Shown: positions 1 through 8,463 of the stretch, piece by piece
Numbering within the stretch: the stretch's first letter is position 1
Layout: each line of letters starts with the position of its first letter
Assembly: GCF_004571195.1 (NCBI RefSeq)
Contig: NZ_CP038271.1
Location: 2,289,001 to 2,353,000 of the forward strand
Direction of reading: 5' to 3'
From: Legionella geestiana
GTDB lineage: Bacteria > Pseudomonadota > Gammaproteobacteria > Legionellales > Legionellaceae
DNA: 64,000 nucleotides
The notes under the pieces: model-generated
Databases searched by the model: none
What the model was told of the DNA's origin: nothing
What the model saw: only the letters and a program-made list of their open reading frames with translations
Made by a program: the position numbers and the translations under genes

Positions 1-217
1 TGCCATGGCGCGGGTGGCACAGTCTGTCCTGTAATCTGCCGTCAGAGGTCAGCAGCAACAGGCCTTCACTCATTTTGTCAAGACGTCCTGCAGGGTAAAA
101 CCCGGGCCATGGAATGAAGTCTGCAAGGGTTTTATCCGTGGCCTCACCCGTGAACTGGCACAAAACCCCACAGGGTTTGTTAAAGACAATGAGTGTGGAT
201 GGCGGTGTTTTATTCAT
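1..217 (-). CDS. rluE: 23S rRNA pseudouridine synthase RluE/RsuA family, partial
   Basis: Only the first 72 codons are inside the window; the gene runs off the left edge. The translation opens [18 protein letters not shown] and continues into [19 protein letters not shown], which carries the GRLD motif with the catalytic Asp of the RsuA/RluB/E/F pseudouridine synthases. No S4 domain precedes it, as in RluE. RluE modifies a uridine in 23S rRNA in the peptidyl-transferase region. It is divergent from icd, the same arrangement as in Escherichia coli, which supports rluE over other family members. Confidence 0.85.
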   Translation of the reverse strand, partial: MNKTPPSTLIVFNKPCGVLCQFTGEATDKTLADFIPWPGFYPAGRLDKMSEGLLLLTSDGRLQDRLCHPRHG

Positions 218-265
218 GGTGTGCCAGTCAGTATAAAAAGTGGTGATTATCGCATGTCCTGTGCT

Positions 266-293
266 TTAGACAAAAGCATCGGCGTGGTATCAT
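266..293 (+). promoter_or_regulatory. Likely sigma-70 promoter of icd
   Basis: TTAGAC at 266-271 and TATCAT at 288-293 are separated by 16 bp. Transcription from about 300 would give a short leader that includes the GGAG ribosome site at 311-314 ahead of the icd ATG. Predicted by eye only. Confidence 0.5.
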
Positions 294-320
294 CGCTCGA
301 TTAACGCGATGGAGTGAATA

Positions 321-1577
321 ATGGCTTTTCAGAAAATTCAGGTTCCGGCAAATGGTGCAAAGATTCTGGCTCGTGCGGATGGCACGCTGGAAGTTCCCAG
401 TAATCCCATCATTCCTTTTATCGAAGGGGATGGCATTGGTGTGGACGTGACTCCACCCATGCGCCATGTGGTAGATACCGCCGTTGAAAAAGTCTACGGT
501 GGCCGCCGCCGTATCGCATGGATGGAAGTCTATGCCGGTGAAAAGGCAACGCACGTGTATGGCAGTGATGCATGGCTGCCTGACGAGACCCTGCAGGCCC
601 TGCGTGAATTTATCGTATCCATCAAAGGACCGCTGACTACGCCGGTGGGTGGAGGTATCCGCTCGCTGAATGTGGCAATTCGCCAGCAGCTGGACCTCTA
701 CACCTGCCTGCGTCCAGTACGTTATTTCAAAGGGGTTCCAAGCCCGGTGCGCGAGCCATGGAAAACCGACATGGTGATTTTCCGCGAAAATTCTGAAGAC
801 ATCTATGCGGGTATCGAATGGCAGGCTGATACACCTGAAGCAACAAAAGTTATCCGTTTCCTCCGCGAAGAAATGGGCGTGAAAAAAATCCGTTTCCCTG
901 ACCATTGCGGTATTGGCATCAAGCCAGTGTCCAAAGAGGGCACCACGCGTCTTGTTAAGGCCGCTATTCGCTATGCGATTGATAACCACCGTGATTCCGT
1001 GACCCTCGTGCACAAGGGTAACATTATGAAATTCACTGAGGGTGCGTTCAAGGACTGGGGCTATGAGGTCGCGCGTGAGCATTTTGGTGCATCGCTGTAT
1101 CAGGGTGGGCCATGGATGGAAATCAAACATCCTCAAACTGGAAAATCGATTATTATCAAGGATGTGATTGCCGATGCCTTCCTGCAGCAAATCCTTTTAC
1201 GCCCGGAAGAATACAGCGTTATCGCAACCCTGAACCTTAATGGCGATTATATCTCCGATGCTCTGGCCGCTCAGGTCGGCGGGATTGGAATTGCGCCGGG
1301 GGCAAATATTGGCGATGCCGTTGCCGTTTTCGAGGCAACCCACGGAACCGCGCCGAAATACGCCGGCCAGGATAAAGTGAATCCGGGCTCGCTGATTCTG
1401 TCTGCTGAAATGATGCTGCGCCATCTTGGCTGGGTTGAAGCGGCAGATGCCATTATTAAGGGTGTTGAAGGTGCTATTGAAGCCAAAACAGTCACGTATG
1501 ACTTTGAGCGCCTGATGCAGGGAGCCACCTGTGTCAGCAGTTCAGGTTTTGGTGATGCCATCATACGGCATATGTAA
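321..1577 (+). CDS. icd: NADP-dependent isocitrate dehydrogenase
   Basis: 418 residues, the usual size of the E. coli-type enzyme. It oxidatively decarboxylates isocitrate to 2-oxoglutarate in the TCA cycle, making NADPH, in the cytosol as a homodimer. The [18 protein letters not shown] segment holds the substrate-binding and, in E. coli, AceK-phosphorylated Ser, followed by LRPVRYF and the [14 protein letters not shown] block. [15 protein letters not shown] and the C-terminal [14 protein letters not shown] coenzyme region are intact. The start is ATG with GGAG at 311-314. It is divergent from rluE and followed by a hairpin, so it is probably monocistronic. Confidence 0.97.
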   Translation: MAFQKIQVPANGAKILARADGTLEVPSNPIIPFIEGDGIGVDVTPPMRHVVDTAVEKVYGGRRRIAWMEVYAGEKATHVYGSDAWLPDETLQALREFIVSIKGPLTTPVGGGIRSLNVAIRQQLDLYTCLRPVRYFKGVPSPVREPWKTDMVIFRENSEDIYAGIEWQADTPEATKVIRFLREEMGVKKIRFPDHCGIGIKPVSKEGTTRLVKAAIRYAIDNHRDSVTLVHKGNIMKFTEGAFKDWGYEVAREHFGASLYQGGPWMEIKHPQTGKSIIIKDVIADAFLQQILLRPEEYSVIATLNLNGDYISDALAAQVGGIGIAPGANIGDAVAVFEATHGTAPKYAGQDKVNPGSLILSAEMMLRHLGWVEAADAIIKGVEGAIEAKTVTYDFERLMQGATCVSSSGFGDAIIRHM

Positions 1578-1580
1578 GTT

Positions 1581-1647
1581 GCCGGTTTGCCGTGTGCCTG
1601 CAAATACGCACTAAATCCTCAGGCAGGCACCGGCTTTAACGTTTTTT
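1581..1647 (+). terminator. Probable terminator after icd
   Basis: GTGCCTGC at 1594-1601 pairs with GCAGGCAC at 1623-1630; an outer GCCGG/CCGGC pairing extends it. A T6 tract at 1642-1647 follows after a short gap. The loop is long (21 nt), so strength is uncertain. Confidence 0.5.
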
Positions 1648-1783
1648 GCCGCTTTTTGCCGCTCCGTGCGGCAGCAATTTCTTTTACATTTAAAATTGCT
1701 TTTCAACTGGCCAAATTGCTCTGGGAAGTCTATAAAAAGAGTAAGGCCTATTCACTTTAGTGAGGGCTGAAGGGGTATATCGC

Positions 1784-2107
1784 ATGAACAGGTGGCATTC
1801 AGGAGAAATGGCCGCGGAAGTAGAACTGGAGCGCGATACAGCGCTTGAACTGCGCAGGCCAAGAAAGTATCAGGTAGTCCTGCACAATGATGATTATACG
1901 CCCATGGAATTTGTGGTACGGCTGTTGCAGGATATCTTCCATCACCCGGCCGATATTGCTACCGGGATTATGTTTGAAGTACATACCCGGGGACGGGGGA
2001 TTTGCGGGGTGTATACCCGGGATATTGCAGAAACAAGGGTGGTTCAGGTTAATACCTGTGCAAGGGCAAATGAACACCCGTTGCTGTGCAGCATGGAGCC
2101 CGAATAA
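1784..2107 (+). CDS. clpS: ATP-dependent Clp protease adaptor ClpS
   Basis: ClpS binds the N-terminal domain of ClpA and delivers N-degron substrates to ClpAP. The core signature [15 protein letters not shown] contains the N-degron pocket residues, followed by the ClpA-contacting helices and the [10 protein letters not shown] tail. The start is set at ATG 1784, with AAGGGG 8-9 nt upstream; a GTG at 1760 would add eight residues, and ATG 1808 has its AGGAG only 2 nt away. At 107 residues it matches the family. It lies 28 bp upstream of clpA, in the usual clpS-clpA operon. Confidence 0.95.
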   Translation: MNRWHSGEMAAEVELERDTALELRRPRKYQVVLHNDDYTPMEFVVRLLQDIFHHPADIATGIMFEVHTRGRGICGVYTRDIAETRVVQVNTCARANEHPLLCSMEPE

Positions 2108-2135
2108 CGGTGGTCGCTGGATAGGAGCAACGAAA

Positions 2136-4406
2136 ATGTTAAACAAAGAGCTTGAGTTCACCCTGAATCTGGCTTTCAGGGAAGCCAAGGAGAAACGTCA
2201 TGAGTTCATGACCGTTGAACATTTGTTGCTGTCTCTTCTTGACAACCCTTCTGCAGGCAACGTGTTGCAGGCCTGTGATGCCAATATCGACGCTTTGCGC
2301 CGCGATCTTGTTGAATTTATCGATGAGACTACGCCACGCATCCCTGATGGTGAGCTGGACCGTGAAACACAGCCCACACTCGGTTTTCAGCGCGTATTGC
2401 AACGTGCCGTTTTCCATGTTCAGTCTGCCGGCAAGACGGAAGTGACTGGCGCTAACGTACTGGCCGCAATCTTTAGTGAGCAGGAAAGTCAGGCCGTTTA
2501 TTTTCTGCGCCGTGAAAACATTACGCGCCTTGATGTCATCAATTATATTTCGCATGGTGTGTCCCGCTATCAAAACAACGAGATGCGTGACAACATGAAC
2601 TCTAACTCCATGGATGAAGAGTCTATGAGCAGTGACGGCAGTGAATCGCCACTGGAAAGTTACTGCATGAACCTTAACAAGCGCGCGCGTCTTGGCAAGA
2701 TTGACCCGCTCATTGGACGGCAGGAAGAAACGCTGCGCACCATTCAGGTACTTTGTCGCCGACGCAAGAATAACCCGCTGCTTGTGGGTGAGGCGGGCGT
2801 TGGTAAAACCGCAATTGCCGAAGGGCTTGCACGCCAGATTGTAGATGGCAATGTGCCGCAGGCCATAAAGAACTGTGTAGTGTATTCCCTTGACCTTGGT
2901 GCGCTGCTCGCAGGCACCAAGTACCGTGGAGATTTTGAAAAACGCCTGAAGGCTGTTCTGCGCCAGCTTGGCCAGCAGGAAGGGGCGGTACTTTTCATTG
3001 ACGAGATTCATACCATCATCGGCGCGGGTGCGGCATCCGGTGGAGTGATGGATGCTTCTAACCTGATTAAGCCGCTTCTTGCAAATGGGGAGCTGAAGTG
3101 CATCGGCTCAACGACTTATCAGGAGTATCGTGGAATTTTTGAAAAAGACCGCGCACTGGCACGTCGTTTTCAGAAGATTGATGTTTCAGAGCCGACTGTT
3201 GAGGAAACCTTTGAAATTTTAAAAGGTCTGCGTGGCCGACTGGAAGAGCACCACGGGGTCAAATTTTCTACCCATGCGCTGAAGGCTGCGGCTGAACTGT
3301 CTGCCAAATATATAAACGACCGCTTTTTGCCGGACAAAGCCATCGATGTGGTGGATGAGGCCGGTGCTTATCAGAATCTTTTGACAGCCGCCAAGCGTCG
3401 CAAAATGATTGGGGTCAATGAAATTGAACAGGTAGTGGCAAAAATTGCCCGCATACCGCTCAAAAAAGTATCCGCAAGCGATCGCGATACCCTGAAAAAT
3501 CTTGAACGTGACTTAAAACTTCTGGTGTACGGACAGGATACTGCAATTTCAGCATTGTCCTCCGCAATCAAGCTCGCGCGTTCAGGGCTTCGTGAATCGC
3601 AGCGTCCGGTTGGCTGCTTCCTGTTTGCAGGTCCCACAGGGGTCGGTAAAACGGAAGTTACCCGTCAGCTCGCACATGTGCTGGGTATTGAACTTCTGCG
3701 TTTTGACATGTCGGAATACATGGAAAAACATACGGTATCACGCCTTATCGGAGCGCCTCCGGGATATGTGGGATATGACCAGGGCGGTCTCTTGACCGAA
3801 GCAGTTACCAAAAACCCACACGCCGTGCTCTTACTCGACGAAATTGAAAAGGCACACCCCGATGTCTTTAACCTGCTCCTTCAGATTATGGACCACGGTA
3901 CCCTGACAGATACCAACGGTCGTCAGGCAGATTTTCGTCACATTATTCTCGTCATGACGAGCAACGCCGGTGCCGCTGAAATCAGTCGCAATTCCATTGG
4001 CTTCTCCACACAGGATAACAGCAACGATGGACTCGAAGTGATTAAGCGCCATTTCACGCCGGAGTTTCGTAACCGACTTGATGCCATCATTAACTTCGCA
4101 CCGCTCGATACGCAGACAATTGGTCTCGTGGTTGACAAGTTCCTTGTTGAGCTTGAAGAACAACTCAGCGCGCGAGGCGTTGTTCTCCGGGTTGAGCGGG
4201 CGGCACGCGAATGGCTTGCCGAGCATGGCTATGACAAAGCCATGGGTGCGCGACCAATGGCGAGATTGATTCAGGAAAACGTTAAAAAACCGCTGGCGGA
4301 TGAGCTGCTTTTTGGCAAGCTCGCTAACGGTGGCCACGTGACCCTGAATGTCAAAGACGGCAAACTGCACTTTGACAGCCATGATTACCGCGAAGGGGTC
4401 TGCTGA
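2136..4406 (+). CDS. clpA: ATP-dependent Clp protease ATP-binding subunit ClpA
   Basis: 756-residue class 1 AAA+ unfoldase that feeds substrates to ClpP. The N-terminal Clp_N domain begins MLNKELEFTLNLAFREAK, then comes NBD1 with Walker A GEAGVGKTA and Walker B VLFIDEIHT, and NBD2 with GPTGVGKTE and [12 protein letters not shown]. There is no ClpB-type coiled-coil M domain between them, which identifies ClpA. The open frame extends upstream through clpS, but ATG 2136 with AGGAG at 2123 is the credible start. Expected partner is the adjacent ClpS. Confidence 0.96.
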   Translation: MLNKELEFTLNLAFREAKEKRHEFMTVEHLLLSLLDNPSAGNVLQACDANIDALRRDLVEFIDETTPRIPDGELDRETQPTLGFQRVLQRAVFHVQSAGKTEVTGANVLAAIFSEQESQAVYFLRRENITRLDVINYISHGVSRYQNNEMRDNMNSNSMDEESMSSDGSESPLESYCMNLNKRARLGKIDPLIGRQEETLRTIQVLCRRRKNNPLLVGEAGVGKTAIAEGLARQIVDGNVPQAIKNCVVYSLDLGALLAGTKYRGDFEKRLKAVLRQLGQQEGAVLFIDEIHTIIGAGAASGGVMDASNLIKPLLANGELKCIGSTTYQEYRGIFEKDRALARRFQKIDVSEPTVEETFEILKGLRGRLEEHHGVKFSTHALKAAAELSAKYINDRFLPDKAIDVVDEAGAYQNLLTAAKRRKMIGVNEIEQVVAKIARIPLKKVSASDRDTLKNLERDLKLLVYGQDTAISALSSAIKLARSGLRESQRPVGCFLFAGPTGVGKTEVTRQLAHVLGIELLRFDMSEYMEKHTVSRLIGAPPGYVGYDQGGLLTEAVTKNPHAVLLLDEIEKAHPDVFNLLLQIMDHGTLTDTNGRQADFRHIILVMTSNAGAAEISRNSIGFSTQDNSNDGLEVIKRHFTPEFRNRLDAIINFAPLDTQTIGLVVDKFLVELEEQLSARGVVLRVERAAREWLAEHGYDKAMGARPMARLIQENVKKPLADELLFGKLANGGHVTLNVKDGKLHFDSHDYREGVC

Positions 4407-4412
4407 TTGCAG

Positions 4413-4441
4413 GTGGCTGGCGCATTTCTTGTGCCAGCCAC
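4413..4441 (+). terminator. Stable hairpin after clpA
   Basis: GTGGCTGGC at 4413-4421 pairs perfectly with GCCAGCCAC at 4433-4441. No U-tract follows, so this may be a Rho-independent-like pause or an mRNA 3'-end stabiliser rather than a strong terminator. Confidence 0.4.
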
Positions 4442-4608
4442 GTGAATCCCGCCATGTTGTTCAATGTTGAAAAGTCAAATCATCCAGCTGAGACAGTAAA
4501 ATCACGCTCACCGTTCAAAATTCTGAAAAAATCTGATACATTTGCTCAAAAATAAGCTTATCTGTTTTCTTGAGATCTTTGCGATTTCATTCTTTAAGGA
4601 GTAACCCT

Positions 4609-5622
4609 GTGAAAAAAGAGACGTTAATTGCGTTGTACCCTTGGACCAATATTCCGCAGGTTCTGGCTTTTTGTGAAGAATTTAACGATGCGCAATGGCA
4701 AGTGCTTGACCGGCAGGGCGCAGGAGATTTTATAAAGGCGCATGCAGATACATCCATGGTAATCCCCGGATTATTCGGAGGCATTTTAGGTGCCCGTCAA
4801 ATGATTATGAAGACATACGGTGAAGTGCCATTAGAAATATTTGAACAGGTTGTTCATAATGTAATGGTTGAGGCCAACAAACCACAGGATGCTACCAGTC
4901 CCATGGTGGCACTTGAAGTTTTACAATGGTTTGGCAAGGACATGAACCCATTTATCAATCGGTATGTAAAATCTGAAGATATGATGGAAAATATTATTCA
5001 AACGCTGGTGTCAAAGGATGTACGAGATGCACTGGCGGGCGATGCGGAAGCTATTTCGCGACTTCCATTTATTCCAACGGCATTTGAACCCTGGAAGGGA
5101 CAGGATCTGCGAGTGCTTGTGAAAAACAGAACCATAACGCTCCAGACTTTATGCGCTATTGCTGAAGACCTTTATAAAAACAAAGCACCTTCTGTGAGGG
5201 TTCTTCCCGCGTGGATTGGGCAAAATCGCACCATGGAAGCGCTGGCATGCAAGTTTACCGATGCGCAGCTCGCAGTGCTGTCTGATATTCTGGAACCTGT
5301 TTGTAAGCGGAATGAAGTTCTTTTAAATACCCTGCTAAATCGGATAGTATCCGAAGCTTCTGGCGAATTACCGACACTCTCTTCTGAGCGCTTTGAGGCG
5401 ATTGTTCAACAACAGCAACAGCTGCATCTGGCAGCAGTGCCGCCGGTTATCGATGTGGCCAGTTCTTCTGCATTTCAACATTCCTTTGCCGGAAGCGCCT
5501 CCTCAGCTCCACAATCCGGCCGTGCAGGCCTTGATTTGTTCACGCCAAGGGTAGCTTCATCTTCTTCTTCAAGCTCGAACGCGGTACCTGATAACCCTGA
5601 AAATGAATGTAAAATCTTCTAG
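4609..5622 (+). CDS. Orphan protein, paralogue of the 7896-8336 product; candidate secreted effector
   Basis: 337 residues; I recognise no family. GTG 4609 is the start because TAAGGAG lies 6 nt upstream and the N-terminus then aligns with the paralogue at 7896: K-x-E-x-LIALYPW-x-NI-x-QV, VLDRQGAGDF, PQDATSP. Residues 1 to about 100 match, residues about 100-290 (mostly helical, with a Gln-rich run QQQQQ) are absent from the paralogue, and the C-terminus matches again: RAGLDLFTPR, a Ser run, then NPENEC. The protein ends in CKIF, which fits a loose CaaX box. There is no signal peptide or membrane segment. Lone gene with its own terminator; a Dot/Icm-type effector is an inference. Confidence 0.75.
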   Translation: MKKETLIALYPWTNIPQVLAFCEEFNDAQWQVLDRQGAGDFIKAHADTSMVIPGLFGGILGARQMIMKTYGEVPLEIFEQVVHNVMVEANKPQDATSPMVALEVLQWFGKDMNPFINRYVKSEDMMENIIQTLVSKDVRDALAGDAEAISRLPFIPTAFEPWKGQDLRVLVKNRTITLQTLCAIAEDLYKNKAPSVRVLPAWIGQNRTMEALACKFTDAQLAVLSDILEPVCKRNEVLLNTLLNRIVSEASGELPTLSSERFEAIVQQQQQLHLAAVPPVIDVASSSAFQHSFAGSASSAPQSGRAGLDLFTPRVASSSSSSSNAVPDNPENECKIF

Positions 5623-5638
5623 GACCATTCAACTCTCC

Positions 5639-5676
5639 GAGGTGCCAGAGTGCTCTGGCACCTCAAAGGGTTTTTT
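5639..5676 (+). terminator. Strong intrinsic terminator
   Basis: A perfect 12-bp stem, GAGGTGCCAGAG at 5639-5650 and CTCTGGCACCTC at 5653-5664, with a 2-nt loop between the two arms, is followed by AAAGGG and T6 at 5671-5676. It ends the upstream orphan gene. The T-tract overlaps the stop codon of the convergent gene. Confidence 0.9.
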
Positions 5677-6052
5677 ATTGCACAGCTGCTGCCTCCACCC
5701 GATTCACCACGACTTCCTGCATCATGCCTGAGCCCTTTTCAAACGGGCGGTTGTATTCAAACATAAAGTGTAATTGCGCGGGCCAGGATTTTCCTGGCTG
5801 AAGCGCGAAGCGATAATGCATGGCGCCAGGAGCACCCATCAGGCCATTGTTCTGTGCTTCAAAATGGTGGTCAGCAAGGGTTAGTATCTGTGTATTCCAG
5901 CTGCGCAGAAACCACCGATAACCCGTGGTTGGATTGGCCGGCAGGCTGATGGTGAGGGCTTTGGCGTGAGAGAATACGCTCATGGTGATTGGCTCGGCGT
6001 GGGCGTTAGCGAGCAGCATCGTTAAACTGAAGATTCTCAGCAGGATTTTCAT
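5675..6052 (-). CDS. Chagasin-family (I42) cysteine protease inhibitor, secreted
   Basis: 125 residues. A signal peptide (MKILLRIFSLTMLLANAHA) is followed by an Ig-like domain with the three chagasin inhibitory loops: NPTTGYRW (loop NPTTGY), GLMGAPGAMHYRF (the GxGG-like loop) and YNRPFEKG (the RPW/RPF loop). Chagasin-type proteins inhibit papain-like (C1) cysteine peptidases. The protein should reach the periplasm by Sec; whether it goes further cannot be told. It sits among orphan genes and is convergent with the upstream one. Family call is good from the loop order; the target protease is unknown. Confidence 0.8.
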   Translation of the reverse strand: MKILLRIFSLTMLLANAHAEPITMSVFSHAKALTISLPANPTTGYRWFLRSWNTQILTLADHHFEAQNNGLMGAPGAMHYRFALQPGKSWPAQLHFMFEYNRPFEKGSGMMQEVVVNRVEAAAVQ

Positions 6053-6096
6053 GGCGCTCCTTGTCCAGTATGTAATATTTTTTTCCCGGGGGGTCG

Positions 6097-7512
6097 TTAA
6101 AGCGAAGACGCCCCCAATTTTTTACCCTTCAAAATCCAGGATTTGACACTGCCGAGGCCTTTTAATTCAACCGGGTCTCGAGGCTCAAGAATAAAATCAT
6201 CTTCAAGCAGCATCGCCATCTTTTCTGAAACTAGAATCTCGTCAGGCTCAGAGACCGTTTCCAATCGACTTGCGAGATTAACGACATTACCCCAAACATC
6301 ATAAACAAATTTTTTACGCCCGATAATGCCGGCTATGACGAAACCGCTGCTCATTCCAATGCGCAACTGCAAATTTTGCTTATACAACGTGTTGAATTCC
6401 TTTAGTTTATTGACCATGGCAAGTGCATAATTTGCAAGCCGTATGGCATGATCCGTTGATTCATTGGGAACCCCTGAAACCGCCATGTAATTATCACCAA
6501 TCGTTTTAATTTTCTCGATGTTATATTCTACCAACAGCGCATCAAACTCATCAAAAAGGTGATTCAAAAGGCTGACTATGTCTTTTGCTCCCAATTGCTT
6601 TGTGAGGCTTGTAAAGTTCACGATATCTGCAAAAAGAATGCTTGCCTGGGGGTATTCATCAACAATATCAGCCTCTCCTTTTTTTAAGCGCGATACAATT
6701 GATGAGGGGAGTACGTTTAACAGCAGAATATCGTTTTCATTATTGGCATTTGATAAGGATTTAATTGCCTTATATATCGATATAATCATAAAAAATGTGG
6801 ACAGAATGGCAAATATAATTGCCACATTGATGATTTTCTGTATTTTTGAGTCAAGCGTTTTACTCATGGCTTTCGTGCGCTCAGTGACGGAATAATAAAA
6901 GGCTTGAATGGGCGACATAATTTGGGCTTTCTGCTGCATATACTTGTCACTAAAAACGAGGTCTTCAGCCAGTTTTATATCGGGCTTTCCAGGAATGGAA
7001 AAGCTGCCAGAGCCATCATCAAATTTACCTTCTCGCGCATTCATGGCCAAAATTTCCATTTTGGTTAATGCCTGACTGTGATGATTCGCTTCCGACAGGA
7101 GGGCAAACTCATCCATCGTGAAATCCATCTTCAGCATCTTTGACTTCTCAGATTCTGGAGGTCCATAAGCAGTTGGCCGTTTACCATCGGTAACAAGATC
7201 CCAGTAAATTTGATTGTAGTAGAGCGGGCGCGGGGAAGTTCCATCGCGGATGCTTAAAATCTCGTTATAATAATCCCGGTATTTTTTTTTGCCAGTGACA
7301 ACGTAAAGCCGTACCATTTTAGTTAAATCATCGGAACTCTGACGCAGCTCCGTTGCAATTACATAAGATTCATAACGAATATTGGCATAACGAATGCCCT
7401 CTTCAGCGACGTATCGCAAAGTAAAGAGACAACCGAGCAGGCTGACGAAAAATATCGACAGAAAAAGGATAAAAAACTTTAAATTGTTATCCCGCTTGAT
7501 GGAGAGTTCCAT
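6097..7512 (-). CDS. Membrane-bound class III adenylate cyclase
   Basis: 471 residues from ATG 7512 (AAGGAAG just upstream; an in-frame TTG at 7539 is less likely). A transmembrane helix at about 12-32, a periplasmic sensor region of roughly 190 residues, a second helix at about 227-247 and a cytosolic class III cyclase domain follow in order. ILFADIVNFTSL gives the first metal-binding Asp, KTIGDNYMAVSG the base-specifying Lys and second Asp region, and VYDVWGNVVNLASRLE the adenine-contact Asp and transition-state Asn/Arg. This residue set points to cAMP rather than cGMP. The periplasmic part matches nothing I recognise. Multiple class III cyclases are typical of Legionella. Confidence 0.85.
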   Translation of the reverse strand: MELSIKRDNNLKFFILFLSIFFVSLLGCLFTLRYVAEEGIRYANIRYESYVIATELRQSSDDLTKMVRLYVVTGKKKYRDYYNEILSIRDGTSPRPLYYNQIYWDLVTDGKRPTAYGPPESEKSKMLKMDFTMDEFALLSEANHHSQALTKMEILAMNAREGKFDDGSGSFSIPGKPDIKLAEDLVFSDKYMQQKAQIMSPIQAFYYSVTERTKAMSKTLDSKIQKIINVAIIFAILSTFFMIISIYKAIKSLSNANNENDILLLNVLPSSIVSRLKKGEADIVDEYPQASILFADIVNFTSLTKQLGAKDIVSLLNHLFDEFDALLVEYNIEKIKTIGDNYMAVSGVPNESTDHAIRLANYALAMVNKLKEFNTLYKQNLQLRIGMSSGFVIAGIIGRKKFVYDVWGNVVNLASRLETVSEPDEILVSEKMAMLLEDDFILEPRDPVELKGLGSVKSWILKGKKLGASSL

Positions 7513-7895
7513 ATCTTCCTTAAACCCGTCAGTTACCAAAGGCAGTACGGTTTATATCACGTGAACATTGTCAAAGAGCCTTAGCCACTTTTACCGTAAA
7601 AAACCGTGTTCAAAGCCTTTGATGAATCCCTGTGTCGATGAAAAATCACGCATAAGCCCCGACACGCCATTAAGCAGAATATTTACAACGTTAAGACCGA
7701 GAACTCTGCTCATATCAGGTACTTATTGTTTTTCCAGTATAAATATAGCATATGCTCGACTACTTGGCCTTTTCACGCGCCTTATCAATTTTCTGGATTT
7801 TTTTATCATACGCCGATAGTATCCGCGTCCAGGTGCGCTCAGAGTATTAACATTAGAGAATGTCCTTATCTTTAAGGATGTAGAGGAGTCTTGTC
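7513..7895. other. Intergenic stretch, no supported gene
   Basis: About 380 bp between the divergent cyclase gene and the next orphan gene. A 40-codon frame on the minus strand (7591-7713, starting MSRVLGLNVVN) lacks a clear ribosome site. TCCTTA-TCTT-TAAGGA at 7864-7879 is a small perfect hairpin just ahead of the ribosome site of the gene at 7896. No promoter stands out. Confidence 0.4.
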
Positions 7896-8336
7896 GTGAA
7901 AAGTGAAGCGTTGATTGCATTGTATCCGTGGGCAAATATTGAACAAGTTACTCTTTTTTCTGAAGACTTGAGCGATGAAGAATGGATGGTTCTTGACAAG
8001 GAAGGAGTCGGGGATTTTGTATCGAAACACAAGGACAACCCGAAAGTAAATGTTTTCATGTTTTTTACAGGCATTCTTGCCTGCAGCCAACTCCTTAAGA
8101 TGCATTATGATGGTGGCGTGCCGCTTGATTTGTTCGCTAATGATGCTCGCGACCTGATGACTGGATTTTATGAACCGCAGGATTGTACAAGTCCTTCGAT
8201 GACTTTTTCTACTCAAGAACCAACCCGGGCGGGTTTGGATATGTTTACTCCTCGGGCATCCTCTTCCCGCTCAGAGCCGGCACCGCTTGCAGTGGCGCAA
8301 AATCCTGAGAGTGAATGCAGGGTGTACATACCGTAG
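7896..8336 (+). CDS. Orphan protein, shortened paralogue of the 4609-5622 product
   Basis: 146 residues. GTG 7896 follows an AGAGGAG ribosome site. It aligns end to end with the 4609 product except that the roughly 190-residue middle is missing: ALIALYPWANIEQV, VLDKEGVGDF and PQDCTSP at the N-side; RAGLDMFTPR, a Ser-rich stretch and NPESEC at the C-side. The tail reads CRVYIP, two residues longer than a CaaX box would allow. No signal peptide or membrane span. Function unknown; the shared termini suggest both ends are functionally required. Possible translocated effector, by inference only. Confidence 0.75.
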   Translation: MKSEALIALYPWANIEQVTLFSEDLSDEEWMVLDKEGVGDFVSKHKDNPKVNVFMFFTGILACSQLLKMHYDGGVPLDLFANDARDLMTGFYEPQDCTSPSMTFSTQEPTRAGLDMFTPRASSSRSEPAPLAVAQNPESECRVYIP

Positions 8337-8463
8337 CTTTTTCATGAGGTTCCGTATCTTTGTGCAGACTTTAGACACCTAATGGGCGCATCGCAAAAAC
8401 ACCTTGCTCTTACCCTAAGGCCAGGCGATGATTGCCTTATTTTTCTGCGACACAGGACAGGTC

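Noticed and set aside
228-1190. Long open frame on the minus strand opposite icd (320 codons)
   Set aside because: The icd frame on the other strand is a complete, strongly conserved enzyme; the antisense product has no motif, and such mirror frames are common in this codon usage.
7568-7819. Plus-strand frame of 83 codons between the cyclase and the small paralogue
   Set aside because: No ribosome site, no recognisable composition or motif.
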